Of a stretch of DNA of 64,000 nt, positions 10,706 to 23,034 are shown one piece after another. Under the pieces are notes generated by a model. That model did not search any database. It was not told the DNA's origin and saw only the letters and a program-made list of their open reading frames with translations. A program made the translations under genes and the position numbers. Position 1 is the first letter of the stretch, and each line of letters opens with the position of its first letter. Where the stretch lies: NCBI GenBank assembly GCA_018894105.1, contig CM032127.1, positions 28,574,369-28,638,368 of the forward strand, read 5' to 3'. The stretch is from Jacaranda mimosifolia (taxonomy: Eukaryota > Streptophyta > Magnoliopsida > Lamiales > Bignoniaceae).

Positions 10706-13307
10706 TGATGCCAATCAAAACAAGGAATATCAAGTTAGCTAACTAACAGTGCAGCGAAGAGATAACTGATGATGATGAAGTAGTAGAGAGATGGATAATG
10801 ATGATGAAGTAGTAGAGAGATGGATAATGATGATGAAGTAGCAGAGAGATGGATGATGATGATGAACCTGCAGAGAAGAGGAATTAAAGATGAAACATTT
10901 TTCATTATTTGGCTTGTGCATCTTTGAGAATGTATGAATCGAAGAGAAAAAGTTGAAGATGTATTTTTTTACTAATTGAGTCGTGAGTCAATAGGAGTTG
11001 TATTTAGCATTTTATTTTGAATTGATTAATTGATTATAATGTTCAATTAATTAACCATTGATTAGGATTAGGGTGTTGGAATAGTACCCCTATAACCAAA
11101 TAGATTGACATGTATTACTGCTCCTATGAGGCAATCTTAATTGAATGCTATTGTATAAATGACCGTCTTCATCTTATCATTTATGATATTCACATGTATT
11201 TGGTTAAAGCCCTAAAATCATAAAAGACTACAGGACTTGCTCACACGTATAATGGTAAACATGAAATAAGTCTCTATGGTCATGATTTTGAATATTCCAA
11301 GCCATAGAATCTTAGAGAAAAGACATCTAAGATTTGAATAGACTTGCACTAATGGTGCATACTCCAAAGAGCTGGATACTACCCGTTTCATGGGAAATTC
11401 ATGTATGAAATATAGATGCTCGTTAGTATGTGCTTGTTAGAGAACATGTTCACTAAAGACTCGCTTAGAGAATCCATAAGGTAGTCGAAGTTGCTTGTCA
11501 GTAACGGAAAATTTTCTAGCTTAGATAGTGCATATAATTTGTCTTTTGACTTGAGATTCCATAGTAACCTTGTACTTAGGTCCTTGTACTTTGATTTTGT
11601 CCAAACCACTTAGTAGATCACTTGGGACTTAAGGTTGGGCACTAGCTACCTACATATGGAGGTTGGTGAGTTCCAATAAAGGATACATTTGCTTGTCATG
11701 AAGAATGCATTGATCTTCTATGTATTCTTTGATGAACGGTTTTGGAAAATCCTTGCACAAGGTGTATGACAATTTGAAAAATATGTTTTCCAAAGTTGAA
11801 GTTATAAATCGGAACATCACATCAAGAATAGATGCATAGTTATCGAGGCTATTAGGGAATTGGTAAATATCTTGCCTTAAGCCTTTTCTAGAGATATGAA
11901 CGGAAGGATCGTATTTGCATGGCAATCATAAGCAAAAAGGTTCACACTTCATCCATTTGGTTGGATTCTATAGGCATGTGCTAAACATCGACTATGAAGA
12001 TTGGGTACTCTTCAACTAGTGGCGATTAATTAAAGAAAGATTAGCTTAAAAGAGTTAAATTAATCGGAGTATTTGATATTCAATAAATTGCAAAGAGTTG
12101 CTAGCCCATGTCTAATTGATCTGTCAACCAATGAGTCATACACAAAAGCCTTTAGCCATTCTAGTGGACTTAGATGAATTATCTAAGGAGTTAGATAATT
12201 AAATTGGTCAAGATTGAAAGAGACCAATTGACTCATTCAAAATTGATTACAATGGCTTGATTAATTTAAGGAGTTAAATTAATCAATTAATTTAAAGGGT
12301 TAAATTAGATCAATTAAATTAAAGAGTTAAATTAGATCAATTAAATTAAAGAGTTAATATAATTGATGTTAGAGAGTTAATTTTTGGAGGGAGATTTTAA
12401 ATGAAAAAGTCCATTTAAAATATGTAGAAGTATTTCATTTATTAATTGAAATAGTGAGTTTAATTAGTAGAACTAAAATCCTACATGGCACTTATGTGCA
12501 CCCATTTGGACCAATGATGTGAACATATCATCTAGAGGCTTCTTGATGAACCCATCACACTATATAAAAAGTTTGTGGACTACAAGTGGTTGTGCACCAC
12601 AAGCAAAAATATCTCCTTGCATTCATTTTTGGTGTGACTAAAAACTTCCTACCTAAATTCTTTCTAACCTCTTTTCTTCCAATCTCCTCTTTCCTCTCTA
12701 ATTCTCCATCAATTCTTCCATCTATTATAGTTCAAGATAGGAAGATCAAAAGTGTTTCTAAAGGTGTATGGACTTAATTAGAGATGCTACAATTGGAACA
12801 CCTTTTGTGGATCAAAAAGTAGTCCAAGCTTGAAGAATTCTTTGTTCTAGGCAGCAATTAGATGCGTTTCTTTGCCACTATTTTGTTGCCACTTTGGGTG
12901 TTTTTTGAAGCTAAAATTTTGGTTAATCTTCTGCTGAAATTCCATAGAGTTGCCAAAAGTCGACCAAAATTGGACGAGTGTTCGTGAACAATTGAGGAGT
13001 CAATTGGTACCACTATCTTGCTTTTGATTTGGAAGAACTTTTAAGGTAATTGCTTCTTCCTTTAAATCCATTGTTTTGGCATAAAATGATCATTATTTAG
13101 GTGGTGAATTAAGTTACTTTCAAATGTTGAATTTTTTTTGAAATCTTTCATAGGATTCTTTAAGTAGTCGATCATCTTTTCTGATTTTTTTTTAGAGAAA
13201 CTCTAAGCAATTATTGTACTAATTCTTCTCTCTATTCTCTCTATTCAATAGAACTCTCTATCTATTCAATTTTGTCTTTTCTAGAAATTTTGTTCCTTAT
13301 TGCTTTA
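10706..13307 (+). repeat. 5' LTR of the Reina-like element, split by a copia LTR
   Basis: Made of 10706-11073 plus 13151-13307. It aligns with the 3' LTR through ATTATTTGGCTTGTG, ATTAGGATTAG and TTCTTCTCTCTATTC. A ~30-bp minisatellite (GATGATGAAGTAGTAGAGAG) is present in about four copies at 10765-10875, against one or two in the 3' LTR. The end TTGCTTTA precedes the primer-binding site by 2 bp. Confidence 0.85.
11074..13150 (+). mobile_element. Solo copia LTR (LTR-3)
   Basis: A 2077-bp LTR starting TGTTGGAATAGTACC and ending AAATCTTTCA, flanked by TAGGG (11069-11073) and TAGGA (13151-13155), a target duplication with one change. It interrupts the 5' LTR of the Reina-like element; the undisturbed site is visible in the 3' LTR (ATTAGTATTCTCT). 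No internal region follows, so unequal or intra-element recombination probably removed it. Confidence 0.88.
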
Positions 13308-13309
13308 GA

Positions 13310-13322
13310 TGGTATCAAAGCC
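13310..13322 (+). other. Primer-binding site of the Reina-like element
   Basis: TGGTATCAAAGCC, two bases after the LTR end, is one base from the TGGTATCAGAGCC usual for plant elements primed by initiator tRNA-Met. Confidence 0.8.
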
Positions 13323-13353
13323 ACGCATTCTGGAAAGAAATTACAAATTAACC

Positions 13354-13526
13354 ATGGCTGAAGGAACTCGAGTTGCAAAACTCAAGAAGGAAGTTGATAT
13401 TATCAAAGAACATTTTCAATCTCACGTATAAACCTGAGGATAGTCAATTAAGGAACTAAGGAACAATATGGCTGCAATCTTCAATAATCAAACTTCAAAT
13501 ATTGGTATCATCATAGACCAGGCATA
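13354..13526 (+). pseudogene. Gag N-terminal remnant of the Reina-like element
   Basis: ATG at 13354 opens MAEGTRVAKLKKEVDIIKEH, the usual start of chromovirus gag with a coiled-coil-like Lys/Glu pattern. A stop follows after about 25 codons and the reading then continues with LRNNMAAIFNNQ. At 13527 the sequence switches to the LTR of the Tekay-like insertion; the remaining gag, zinc knuckle and protease are not found. Confidence 0.65.
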
Positions 13527-16275
13527 TGACATCCCACTCCGGGTAACCCAAAGCTGAGATATCAACTCAATTCAAGCTTAATTTCTGACCTTATAATACA
13601 AACAGTAATTCAAACGCGCAGAAAATAACATCGACTTAAACAATACTATTAACCATAACATTTGAACCAAAGTTCAAACCTTAAGTATATAGCAAAATAT
13701 ATACACAAAATCAAGGTGCCTCGGTCTATTCTGACATATCAAAACATCTCTACGTACCACCTATCCATCTAGTGATCCATAGGCAAAAGAGAGACACTAA
13801 ACTATTACAAAAGAAACATCCCTACACTTCAAGTTAGAACTTTTCATTCTTAGGCCACTCTGTCTGCAAAAGTAATGAAAATGAGGGGGTAAGTCCAATG
13901 GACTTAGTGAGGGATAAATATCAAGCAACAATAGAACCTGTCAAGGGAAGAGCATCTCAACAGATCTGGAATCAATAGCAATACAAGTACAATTACAATT
14001 TAGCAAGAACAAATGTGGCAATAGGAAACTCTCCTGCCTTATTGCTCCAAGAACATTTTACAAGCAAGCAGAAACGAGTACGAGTAAGCAAACCCTTACA
14101 GAATATGCATTCCAACGAAACGAGTAAGACATGCATATTAGATCACTTTATACCAATCAAACAAATACTTTCATAGCGTGATAGCTTGGTATACAATTGG
14201 TGTGTCCATACGAACTGTATGGTGCATAGTAGATACCTAAGCGGACTGCTTAGCGTATCGTGGATACCTATGCGGACCACATAGCGTACCCTGGACACCC
14301 AGGCAAGCTGCAAGGTGTGTCCCAAGTATCCCAACATTCCGCGTAGGATTTGCACTCGACCCAAGTACAACAAGTACATCAAGTACCAATCAAGTACATA
14401 CAAGCCAACTGGCTAGATATCAGGATACAACAAGCGAGTATGCCAGCAAGGCATTTGATAACGATTCAAGCAGGAACAAGCAAGTACAATCAAACAAGTA
14501 CCAGACATGACAGACAGGAGTTCTAGGCACCAGAACGAATAAGAACGAGCAAAAATGATTGAACCAATACGATTGAACAAGTACGATTGAACAAGTGCGA
14601 ACCCTCACAGGGGTATACAAGTCAATAACAAGTAACGAGCAAGTACGAGTTAAAAAATTACGAACAAGTACAATCAAGCAATTTACGAGCAGGTACAATC
14701 AAGCAAATTAAACCCTCACAGGGGTTATGCCACAAGAACAGATAAATATATCAAGGCCAAAATGGCAGACCCACACAAGAGGTTCAACAATTAACGAATA
14801 GTTGTAATCGAAATAATAACCTAGAGTGGGAGAACCTCACCTCCATAATCTCTGATGGTACAAGTTCTACAGACTGTCTATTGGTCCTCGTGACCCACTT
14901 CTTCGTCACCTAACCATAATGATGTATATTTAGTCAGAACCCACTTTAAATCCCTAATACATCTTTATCATATTGATTCTTAACTCCAAATTTGCTATTT
15001 ATCCCATTAACATGATAACTTAAAATGAAAACATTGATAAAATTCCAAGAATGGCTATAAGACTAGTCTTGCTACAATAATCTTAATTCTCATATTATTT
15101 CTCCTATCAATAAAGTCAAGTTTCTTAACCACAAGATCTACATATTGTCACTTAATCATCACTTGTTCAAGGTCCCAATAATTTCCAATACTATCTAGTT
15201 TAGGTCCTCAATCCAAGGTCTCAAGTTCAATTTTCTTACCAAATTCATAATTCCAATTTGTAACTTAATATAATGTCCAAGTCCATAATAATATCTTCCT
15301 TAGCATGGGAGAGTTCAACATATACATATATATATACATGACATATCATCATCCTCAAGTCTTATTCTTAGCATGGATACAACATCAATTAGGAATATAC
15401 ACATACATGTACATACATATACATATATATAAATTCTTCAATCTTTTACCACAACTACGCAACGAGAGCTCGGGTCCATGATCCAACTATGCCACTACGA
15501 TCGTCTTGACGAAAGGAAGATTCTGTCTTCCCGCCGCTGCCGAGCTCTGTTCACTGATTTTTTTCTTCTTCGTCGCGTCAAACCCACATGCAACCACGTG
15601 TTCTGCTTCCCTCGCCAATAGCTACCAGAAACAACCTTCAACTGTCCAAATCGTCACCGGAAAAAGCAAACCTAGGTCACCTGCCGTGGAGGTGTTTTCG
15701 ACCTTCTTCACTCATGGCGACTCATTGGTTTCCAGCCGTGCATGAGTGGAGGATAGTGTTCAGAGGGTGGAGGGAAGCTGTTTGAGGGGGTTAGGGTGGT
15801 GGTTGGTGGTCGCCGGTGAGAGGGTCGCTGGGTGGTGGTTCACGGTGAAGAGGAAAAGAAGAAAGAAAGAGAAATGAAGAAGAAAGTAAAGAAAAAAGAG
15901 AAGGAAGAAACAAGGAAATTTCTGCTGCCCAATTTGGTTTTATTAAAATTGATTTTTCATTTATTGCAATTTAGTCCTCAAAACTTAGACAAATTTCCAT
16001 TAAACCCGCAAGTTTGAAAAATTACGCTTCTGACCTCGCAGACTTATATACTTCCATGCAAACCCCATAATTCTGAGAAATGTACAGTTATGCCCTTTTC
16101 AAAATTACAATTTGGCCCCAAAATTTTAATTATCATGAAATCAAGTTTATGGCAATATATATATTGATTACAAAATTTCTAAAATACCAAATAATCATGG
16201 AAATTCATAAAACACATTAAAATGAATTATCTAACAATTATAATATTATAATTTATGAAAACTAGGGGTGTTACA
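13527..16275 (-). repeat. 3' LTR of the Tekay-like element (2.75 kb)
   Basis: On the minus strand it starts TGTAACACCCCTAG and ends GGGATGTCA. It shares GTAAGTCCAA-GACTTAGTGA, GAAACTCTCCTGCCTTATTG-like text and the hairpin-rich blocks with 42653-45757. Position 14160-14330 has ~35-bp modules of short imperfect palindromes (CCTAAGCGGACTGCTTAGCG). A proline/serine-type open frame near 15506-15785 has no family match and is probably chance. Confidence 0.85.
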
Positions 16276-16295
16276 GAGTCCCCCCCCTTAAAAAT
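16276..16295 (-). other. Polypurine tract of the Tekay-like element
   Basis: On the minus strand TTTTTAAGGGGGGGGACTC directly precedes the LTR start TGTAACACC. It overlaps the pol stop codon at 16288-16290. A purine run next to the 3' LTR is the standard plus-strand primer. Confidence 0.8.
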
Positions 16296-18645
16296 ATATC
16301 GGCCGCAGATTCTCACCTGAAAATCGAAAGAGTTCAGGATATTGACGGCGCATGAGATCTTCTGACTCCCACGTGGCTTCTTCCACATTATGATTATGCC
16401 ATAATACTTTTACTTGAGAAAATTTTCAGTTTCTGAGTTCTCGAAATCTCTGATCCAGAATGTGTACTAGAGTCTCTTCATATGACAAATCACTCTTAAC
16501 TTGCACATTCTCCAGTGATATGATATGAGAGGGATCAGGATAGTATTTTCGAAGCTGTGAAATGTGAAAAACGTCATGTATTCCCGTCAAATTCTGAGGT
16601 AGTACCAATCGATAAGCTACAGGTTTGACCTTCTCGCATATTACATACGGTCCTACATACCTTGTACCTAGCTTTCCTCATTTTCCTATTCGTTTCACCC
16701 CTTTTTTTGGGAATACTTTTAGAAAAACTTTATCACCAACTTCGAACTCTAATTCCTTTCTCCTTTTATCGGCATAGCTCTTTTGTTGATCCTATGCTGC
16801 TTTCATTCTCTGCTTAATCACTTGCACTTTCTCGACAGTTTCTTGAATCAACTCTAGTCTTATAGTACTTGTAGATTCTCCCATCTTGCCTTTGTGCTCT
16901 TCTAGATCCCAGTGTACTGGCTATCGACACTTTCTACCGTATAAGGCTTCATACAGTGCCTTTTGATAGTAGCCATGTAACTGTTATTGTAGGCAAATTC
17001 TATCAAAGGGAGATGTTGATCCCAACTTCCATTAACCTCCATAACACAGGCTCGTAATATATCTTCTAAAATCTGTATTACCCTTTCTGATTGCCCTTCC
17101 GTTTGTGGGTGAGCAATAGAGCTAAATTTCAGTTTTGTTCCCAAATGTTCTTGCAGTCGAATGATTTCCTTAACATATAATTATGCTAACTTTTCAACTT
17201 TCTACTGCGTTCCAACAGACATAAAATGTGCGGATTTAGTCAATCGGTCTATAATCACCCATATACTATCATACCCTCCTCGAACTATAGGTAGACCAGT
17301 TACAAAATCCATGGTCACCTGTTCCCATTACCAATCTGGGATTACAAGCGGTTGTAGCAATCCTGATGGTCTTTGGTGCTCCGCTTTTATCAGCTCACAG
17401 GTTAGACACTTTTGCACATAATCTGAAATATCTCTCTTCATTCCCTTCCACCAGAACTGTCGTTTTAGATCCTAATACATCTTAGCACCTCCGGGATGTA
17501 CTGCAAACTTGGTCTTGTGTGCCTCATCTAGAAGTCTTTTCTTGATGTCTCTTGGCACACATATTCTGTTCTGAAATAAAAGAATGCCTTGGTTATCAAT
17601 TTCGAATTCGGTCTCTGTCGCACTCCTGTTCATTTCTTTCTGTTTCACTATCCATTCATCTTTGGCTTGAGCTCGCCTGATCTCATCATACAACTCAGGT
17701 TGTATACTTATCCTTGCAACCCAAACTCGCTGTTTAAGTTTCATCACAGGCCTTGCTTCTTGGCTTCTAGGCATTTCTGTTCCTTGTAAGTGAACCAATC
17801 CTGCTTTTCGACTTAAAGCATCGGCCACCACATTAGCTTTTCTAGGGTGATAAGAGATGGTAAAATCATAATCTCCCAAAAGCTCCATCCATCTCCGTTA
17901 CCTCATATTTAAATCCTTTTGTGACTATAAATATTTGAGGCTTTTTGTGGTCGGTATATATCTCAAAGGTAGTCCCATAGAGATAATGTCTCCACTTAGA
18001 TAATGCAAAAATGACCGCTGCTACTTCGAGGTCATGAGTTGGGTAGTTCTCTTCATGTAGCTTTAGTTTTCTAGATGCATAAGCGATAACACGCCCTCTT
18101 TGCATCAATACACATCCCAACCCCTTCTTGGAAGCATCTGTATAGACCACAAATCCTTCTAGGCCACCTGGAAGAGCTAGAATAGGAGCTGTCATCAACT
18201 GACTTTTCAATTCCTGAAAACTCTGCACACAATCCTCATTCCAGATAAAAGGTTGCCCTTTTTGGGTTAACCTAGTTAAGGGACCAGCTATTTTGGAAAA
18301 ATCTTGAACAAATCTTCGGTAATAACCGGCTAGGCCTAGAAAACTCTGAATTTCAGTAACATTTTCGGGTTTCTTCCAATTGGTTATCACATCCACCTTG
18401 GAGGGATCAACTGCTATTCCTCTATGAGTGATAACATGTCCCAGAAAAGCTATTCATTCCATCCAAAACTCACATTTGCTGAATTTAGCGTACAACTGAT
18501 GTTTCTTCAGAGTTTGGAGAACTACATATAAATGCTTTACATGTTCTTCTTTGGACTTTGAAAATACCAGAATGTCGTCAATAAATATAACCACAAACTG
18601 GTCTAAATAAGTCCTGAAAACCCGATGAAAAGCAAATGAATAATC
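16288..18645 (-). pseudogene. Tekay-like pol remnant: RT C-terminus, RNase H, integrase, chromodomain-like tail
   Basis: Reading down the minus strand: RT active-site [14 protein letters not shown] near 18565-18610, [11 protein letters not shown] near 18340, RNase H ([15 protein letters not shown] near 18125-18165, then [16 protein letters not shown] near 17810-17850), the integrase zinc-binding region (CLTCELIKAEHQRP near 17380-17430), MDFVTGLP, then SSIAHPQTEGQSERVIQ near 17070-17130, SQLRKYYPDPSHII at 16520-16570 and the tail EEATWESEDLM near 16370. An internal gap in integrase removes the segment that normally carries the second catalytic Asp (SDRDPRF), because EIIRLQ runs straight into EHLGTKLKF. 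Multiple stops make it nonfunctional. The clade is judged from motif wording only. Confidence 0.8.
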
Positions 18646-18764
18646 TCCTTAGGAAACCTGGGCAGTTTTCAATAGTCAGCTTAGGTATAGTACACAAAAA
18701 AAGATAAGGAAAAACTAACACTATTCTCACTCAAACTTTGTAAACATAAAAAATAGTCTGACGT

Positions 18765-20975
18765 GCCATAGATTTTGCAAAAAAATGCAGATTTGTTTGA
18801 GGATCCTAAAGCCCACCCCCTTATAGGAAGCAAGATCACAATATCATCTTAAAAGAAAGAAATAATCCTATTAATGTGCTGCCCTATAGGTACCTTGTAT
18901 TTCAAAAAGATGAAATTGAGAAATTAATAGCTGAGATGTTGAAGCTGGAATAATTAGAGAGAGAAATAATCCATATTCTTTACCTGTAATATTACTAAAG
19001 AAAAAGAATGGTTCATGGTACATGTGTATGGACTTTATGGAGCTTCATAAACATACTGTTTCAAATAAGTTTCCTATTCCAATGATAAAAGAGCTCCTGG
19101 ATAAGCTTGATAGAGCTCTTTGGTTCTCTAAAATTGATTTGAGATTTGGATACCATCATATCCGAATGCATCATGAGGACATCTGTAAAAGTATATTTAG
19201 AACTCATAGTGGGCATTATGAGTTTTTGGTTGCCCTTTGGAACCTCATCCACTTTTGAATGTGTGAGTAAATCACTGTATGGTAGAAACCTAGAACTTTC
19301 TATTTATGAGAAAGAACTACTTGTAATAGTAACTATAGTAGCTAAGTGGAGATCATACCTCTTAGGAAAGCTCTTTTTCATCAAAACAAACAATCAAAGT
19401 CTTTAGTATTTGCTAGAACAGAAAATATCCATCCCTAATTAACAAAAATGGCTAGCAAAATTTAAGAGGTATCATTATACCCTTATTCATAGGAAAGGTA
19501 AAGAGAAAATAGTAGCTGATGCCTTGTTTAGACAAAACCGTACTGATGAAATCACAAACATAGAGTTGATGAGTATTAGCCTAGTTGAATCTAGCTTGTT
19601 AGTTAAGATCAAGGAGAGTAGCAACATGACCTTGAGATTTAAAAGATCATTGAGACTATGAAGAGTAGCCCCAATTCAAACTAAACTATCTTTCAGAAAA
19701 TGACTTGCTAACCAGAAAAGAAAACTTGTGGCGGGTAAAGATGTGAACTTTCAATATGAATTGCTTAAACTCTTTCATAGCAGCTTTTTAAGGGGTCATT
19801 TTGCGGTTGGAAACACATTATAGAGTATGAGAAGTGCATTTTACTAGAAAGGTTTACAGAAAGATATTCATAGATACATCAAGGAGTGTGAGGTTTTTTG
19901 GAGATACAAACATAAAATATTGCTGCCCCTATGCTCTTGCAACCTTTACCTACCCCTTATAGAATATGGGAAAAAGTTAGCATAGACTTATAGAAGGATT
20001 CCCATTATCCAAGGGTAAAAATGTCATACTTACAATAGTCGATAGGCTTAGCAAGTATGCTCATTTTATAGCACTAAATCATCCCTACATTGCTACAAAA
20101 GTAGTTCCCTGATAATATTTTCAGATTGAATGGCATGCCTAAAGTCACAGTTAGTGATAAGGACCCTATTTTTTGAGTGTGTTTAGGAAAGAGTGTTTTA
20201 TAATTCAAAAATTTCAACTTCATATATCAACCACATTGATGGAAATTTGAGACAATGAATATACATATTGAAATCTTCTTAGGTGTATGGCTAGGCACAA
20301 AAACCTAAAGAGTGAGCAATACTGGTAACCCCTTGCAGGATGGTGGTATGACACCACTTATCATTCTTCAATACATACCATAACTTATGAGGCACTCTAT
20401 GGTTCTCCACTCTCTCCTCATATTCCTTATATTCCCATTGAGTCATAGATGGATTTAATAGATTGAAGCCTACAACACAAGGAGACTTTAAGCATTCTTA
20501 AGTAGCACTTGTGCAAAGGCCAGAATTAAATGAAGCAACAAGCTGATAAGCGTAGAAGTGAGAGCACTTTTGAGGAAGGAGATTTAGTTTATGTTAAGTT
20601 ATAACTTTATAAACAATATTCATTGGTAAAGCACTCATATCACAAACTTAGTCCACGGTTTTTGATCCATTTGAAGTGCTTAAGAAGGTGGGATAAGTCA
20701 CTTATAAGCTAGAACTTTCTCTTACATCTAAAATCCGTAGTGTTCTTCATGTCTCATTCCTTAAGAAAAAGATTGATTTAGCTACTATCACTCCTCATAT
20801 ACCAAGCAATCTCGCTGCATAGGGGCATGTGTTACTTGATCCTGAGTGTGTTCTTGATCGCACATTAAACCAGAAGAATGGGCACCCAGCTACCCAAATT
20901 CTTGTTAAATAGTTCAACACACTTGAAGAAAAAAAATCGTGGGAAGATGTGTACAACATGCAACATAGCGGTGGT
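18765..20975 (+). pseudogene. Reina-like pol remnant: RT, RNase H, integrase, chromodomain-like end
   Basis: RT starts near ADLFEDPKA (18795) and includes DEIEKLIAEML (18910) and FSKIDLRFGYHHIRMH (19125-19173), with HYEFLV near 19215. The sequence then jumps to RNase H (SKSLYGRN-LELSIYEKELL, 19270-19320), so the YxDD half of RT is deleted. RNase H ends with VADALFRQN, where the usual DALSR Ser is Phe. Integrase shows VDRLSKYAHFIALNHPY (20039-20090) and VSDKDPIF (20150). The end has LDPECVLDRTLNQKNGHPAT and SWEDVYNMQH (20835-20965), resembling chromovirus C-termini. Frameshifts and stops are frequent. Confidence 0.75.
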
Positions 20976-20989
20976 GATTTCCAACATAA

Positions 20990-22241
20990 TATGATTATCC
21001 GACATAAGTTTGATACGGAAAAATTAGGTTTGGATCAACCCATTTTGGATTCAGGTCCAATAAAGTTGACACGAATAAGAACTCAAAGAAAATCGGTTGG
21101 ATTGGGTTGAATTTCAAGTTATAAGAACAACCTAAAATTTGATTTTAGGTCATAGGACAACCCAAACCCACCTAAACCAACTCAACCTAACCCGAATTAA
21201 ACAAATAAAATTAAAATTTTTTTGGAGTAAAAATATAAAATAACACAATAAAACTTGAAAATTTGAACTTTAACAATATCAAAATTACTACTTTGGTATT
21301 TTTTGATCTTATTTATTTTCGTAAACATATAGGATGGATGATCATAATATTATACTGCTTCTAATGGTTATTTTTGGGCATTCATTTGGACACGAAAGTT
21401 GTTCTACAAAGAGTTGACAAAACACTACTTTGACAATTGAATTGTCCTAGAAATTTTTCTTAGGCCTTATGCAATGCAAGATTTTGCATATATAAATAGA
21501 TAACAATTCTTTTTGTTGAAAGGTTATAAAAGATTCAAAAGACTCAAACTAGTTTTTATAATAAAAATGTATTGAATTAAAATACTTGTTTACTTATTTG
21601 CTTAATGATATATTTTAATTGATTTATATGTTGCTTAATTGAATCAATATAAAGTCAAAAAATAATGTCATTTCAAGAAGTTAAAAGAGATAATTTGATG
21701 ACACAAAACATACAAAAATTAAAGAGAGCAAGTGAATAAAACTTGAAAAAGTATACTATTTTTAAAAATAAGGTTTTTGTGATTTCTGTATTTTTATAGT
21801 GCTGATAGATACTACAAAATGAAAGGAAAAGAAAAGTCCTAAGATCAATATATTATGTGGTTCAATTAATTTTTTTCATAAATTTACTATTGTGAATTTA
21901 TGATGAGATCAAACTCATTGTTCCTATTTTAATTTATTAATAACTAAGAATAGATAAAACTAAAAAAATAAAAGTACCAAAAAGTTTCTAAAGATTAAAA
22001 TAAATATTTGAAATAATTATTTTAAATCAGGTTGATAAGTTGGATTGGGTGGATTTGAATTAGTAGTTGGCTCAATAAAAATCAGGTCGATCTGAACCTG
22101 ACCTGATACAAATTGGGTTGGGTTATGATTGAGTGTTTTCATATTGTCAGTAGGTTGGGTTTGAATAGAGAAAATTAATGTTATACCCCTACTACATTGC
22201 TATCCGAACCCACCCGGCCCACCTAAATTACCACCCTATTG
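20990..22241. mobile_element. hAT-like MITE in the Reina-like 3' region (1252 bp)
   Basis: Flanked by an exact 8-bp duplication CAACATAA (20982-20989 and 22242-22249). It interrupts the sequence between the pol end and the polypurine tract. It is rich in GGGTTGGGTT / AACCCAACC-type runs, similar to 22623-23010 and 55762-56442, and ends AATTACCACCCTATTG. Terminal inverted repeats are badly decayed, so family assignment rests on the 8-bp duplication and similarity. Confidence 0.65.
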
Positions 22242-22287
22242 CAACATAACTACCCCCACTTCTATCCTTGGGGACAATGATCCTCTC

Positions 22288-22300
22288 AAGTGGGAGGGAT
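22288..22300 (+). other. Polypurine tract of the Reina-like element
   Basis: CAAGTGGGAGGGAT lies immediately before the 3' LTR start TGATATCACT. It matches the usual purine run before chromovirus 3' LTRs. Confidence 0.75.
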
Positions 22301-22622
22301 TGATATCACTCAAAATAAGGAAGATCAAGTTAACCAATTGACAGTGCAATGGAAAGATAGATGATGATGATGATGAAGTTGCAAAGAGATAGATGATAGC
22401 GATGATGATGAGCTTGGAAGAAGAGGAGTTAAAGAAGAAAATCTTTTATTATTTGGCTTGTGTGCCTCTGAGGACGTGTGAATTGAAGAGAAAAGGTTGA
22501 TGACGTATTTTTTACTAATAGGATGTCAGTCAGTAGGTGTTGTAGTTAGCATTTTATTTTAATTTGAGTAATTGACTGTAACGGTTAATTAATTTGCCGT
22601 TGCATTAGGATTAGTATTCTCT

Positions 22623-23010
22623 ATGGGTGTTAATTTGGGCTAAAATCTATGAGCTCAATCTAATTCATATGGTTTTGGATTGGGTTGGGCTCAATATTTT
22701 AGAAATGATTTTGAACAGGTTGGATTTTAGATGAGTTGTATTAAATTTAAGTTTAAAATAAATTTTAAATGAATTCAAAATGAGTCCATTCAAAAAAATT
22801 AATTAATTCAACAAATCATCTCATAATATTGTAAAATTATATATTAAATAGAGTGTAAAATATATAATAATATTACTATGATCTTTTGAATTAATTTTTT
22901 AAAATAAATAAATAAAATGAATTTTTTTTGTTTATAGTAAAACTATTTCAAACTCAACCCACATAAATTCAAACCAAACCCAACTCAACTCACCTATTTG
23001 CCAATATTAG
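22623..23010. mobile_element. hAT-like MITE (388 bp)
   Basis: Bounded by TATTCTCT (22615-22622 and 23011-23018); the repeated text can be extended to ATTAGTATTCTCT. It starts ATGGGTGTTAATTTGGGC and ends CTATTTGCCAATATTAG, with CAACCC-rich sequence like the other GGGTGT-type MITEs here. It is inserted in the 3' LTR of the Reina-like element. Terminal repeats are degenerate. Confidence 0.6.
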
Positions 23011-23034
23011 TATTCTCTAAATAGTTGGGTCATC

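Larger units (their letters stand above)
13527..18645 (-). mobile_element. 5'-truncated Tekay/Del-like chromovirus insertion
   Basis: On the minus strand this holds part of RT, RNase H, integrase with a chromodomain-like tail, a polypurine tract and a 3' LTR (13527-16275). Its 5' LTR, gag, protease and half of RT are missing: the reading stops near 18645 and the Reina-like RT resumes at about 18765. No second target duplication is visible, consistent with a deletion that also took host element sequence. The LTR is of the same family as the solo LTR at 42653-45757. Confidence 0.8.

Noticed and set aside
15506..15785. Two overlapping frames of 79 and 65 codons in the Tekay-like LTR
   Set aside because: No homologous frame is kept in the solo LTR at 45000-45400 and no family is recognisable.
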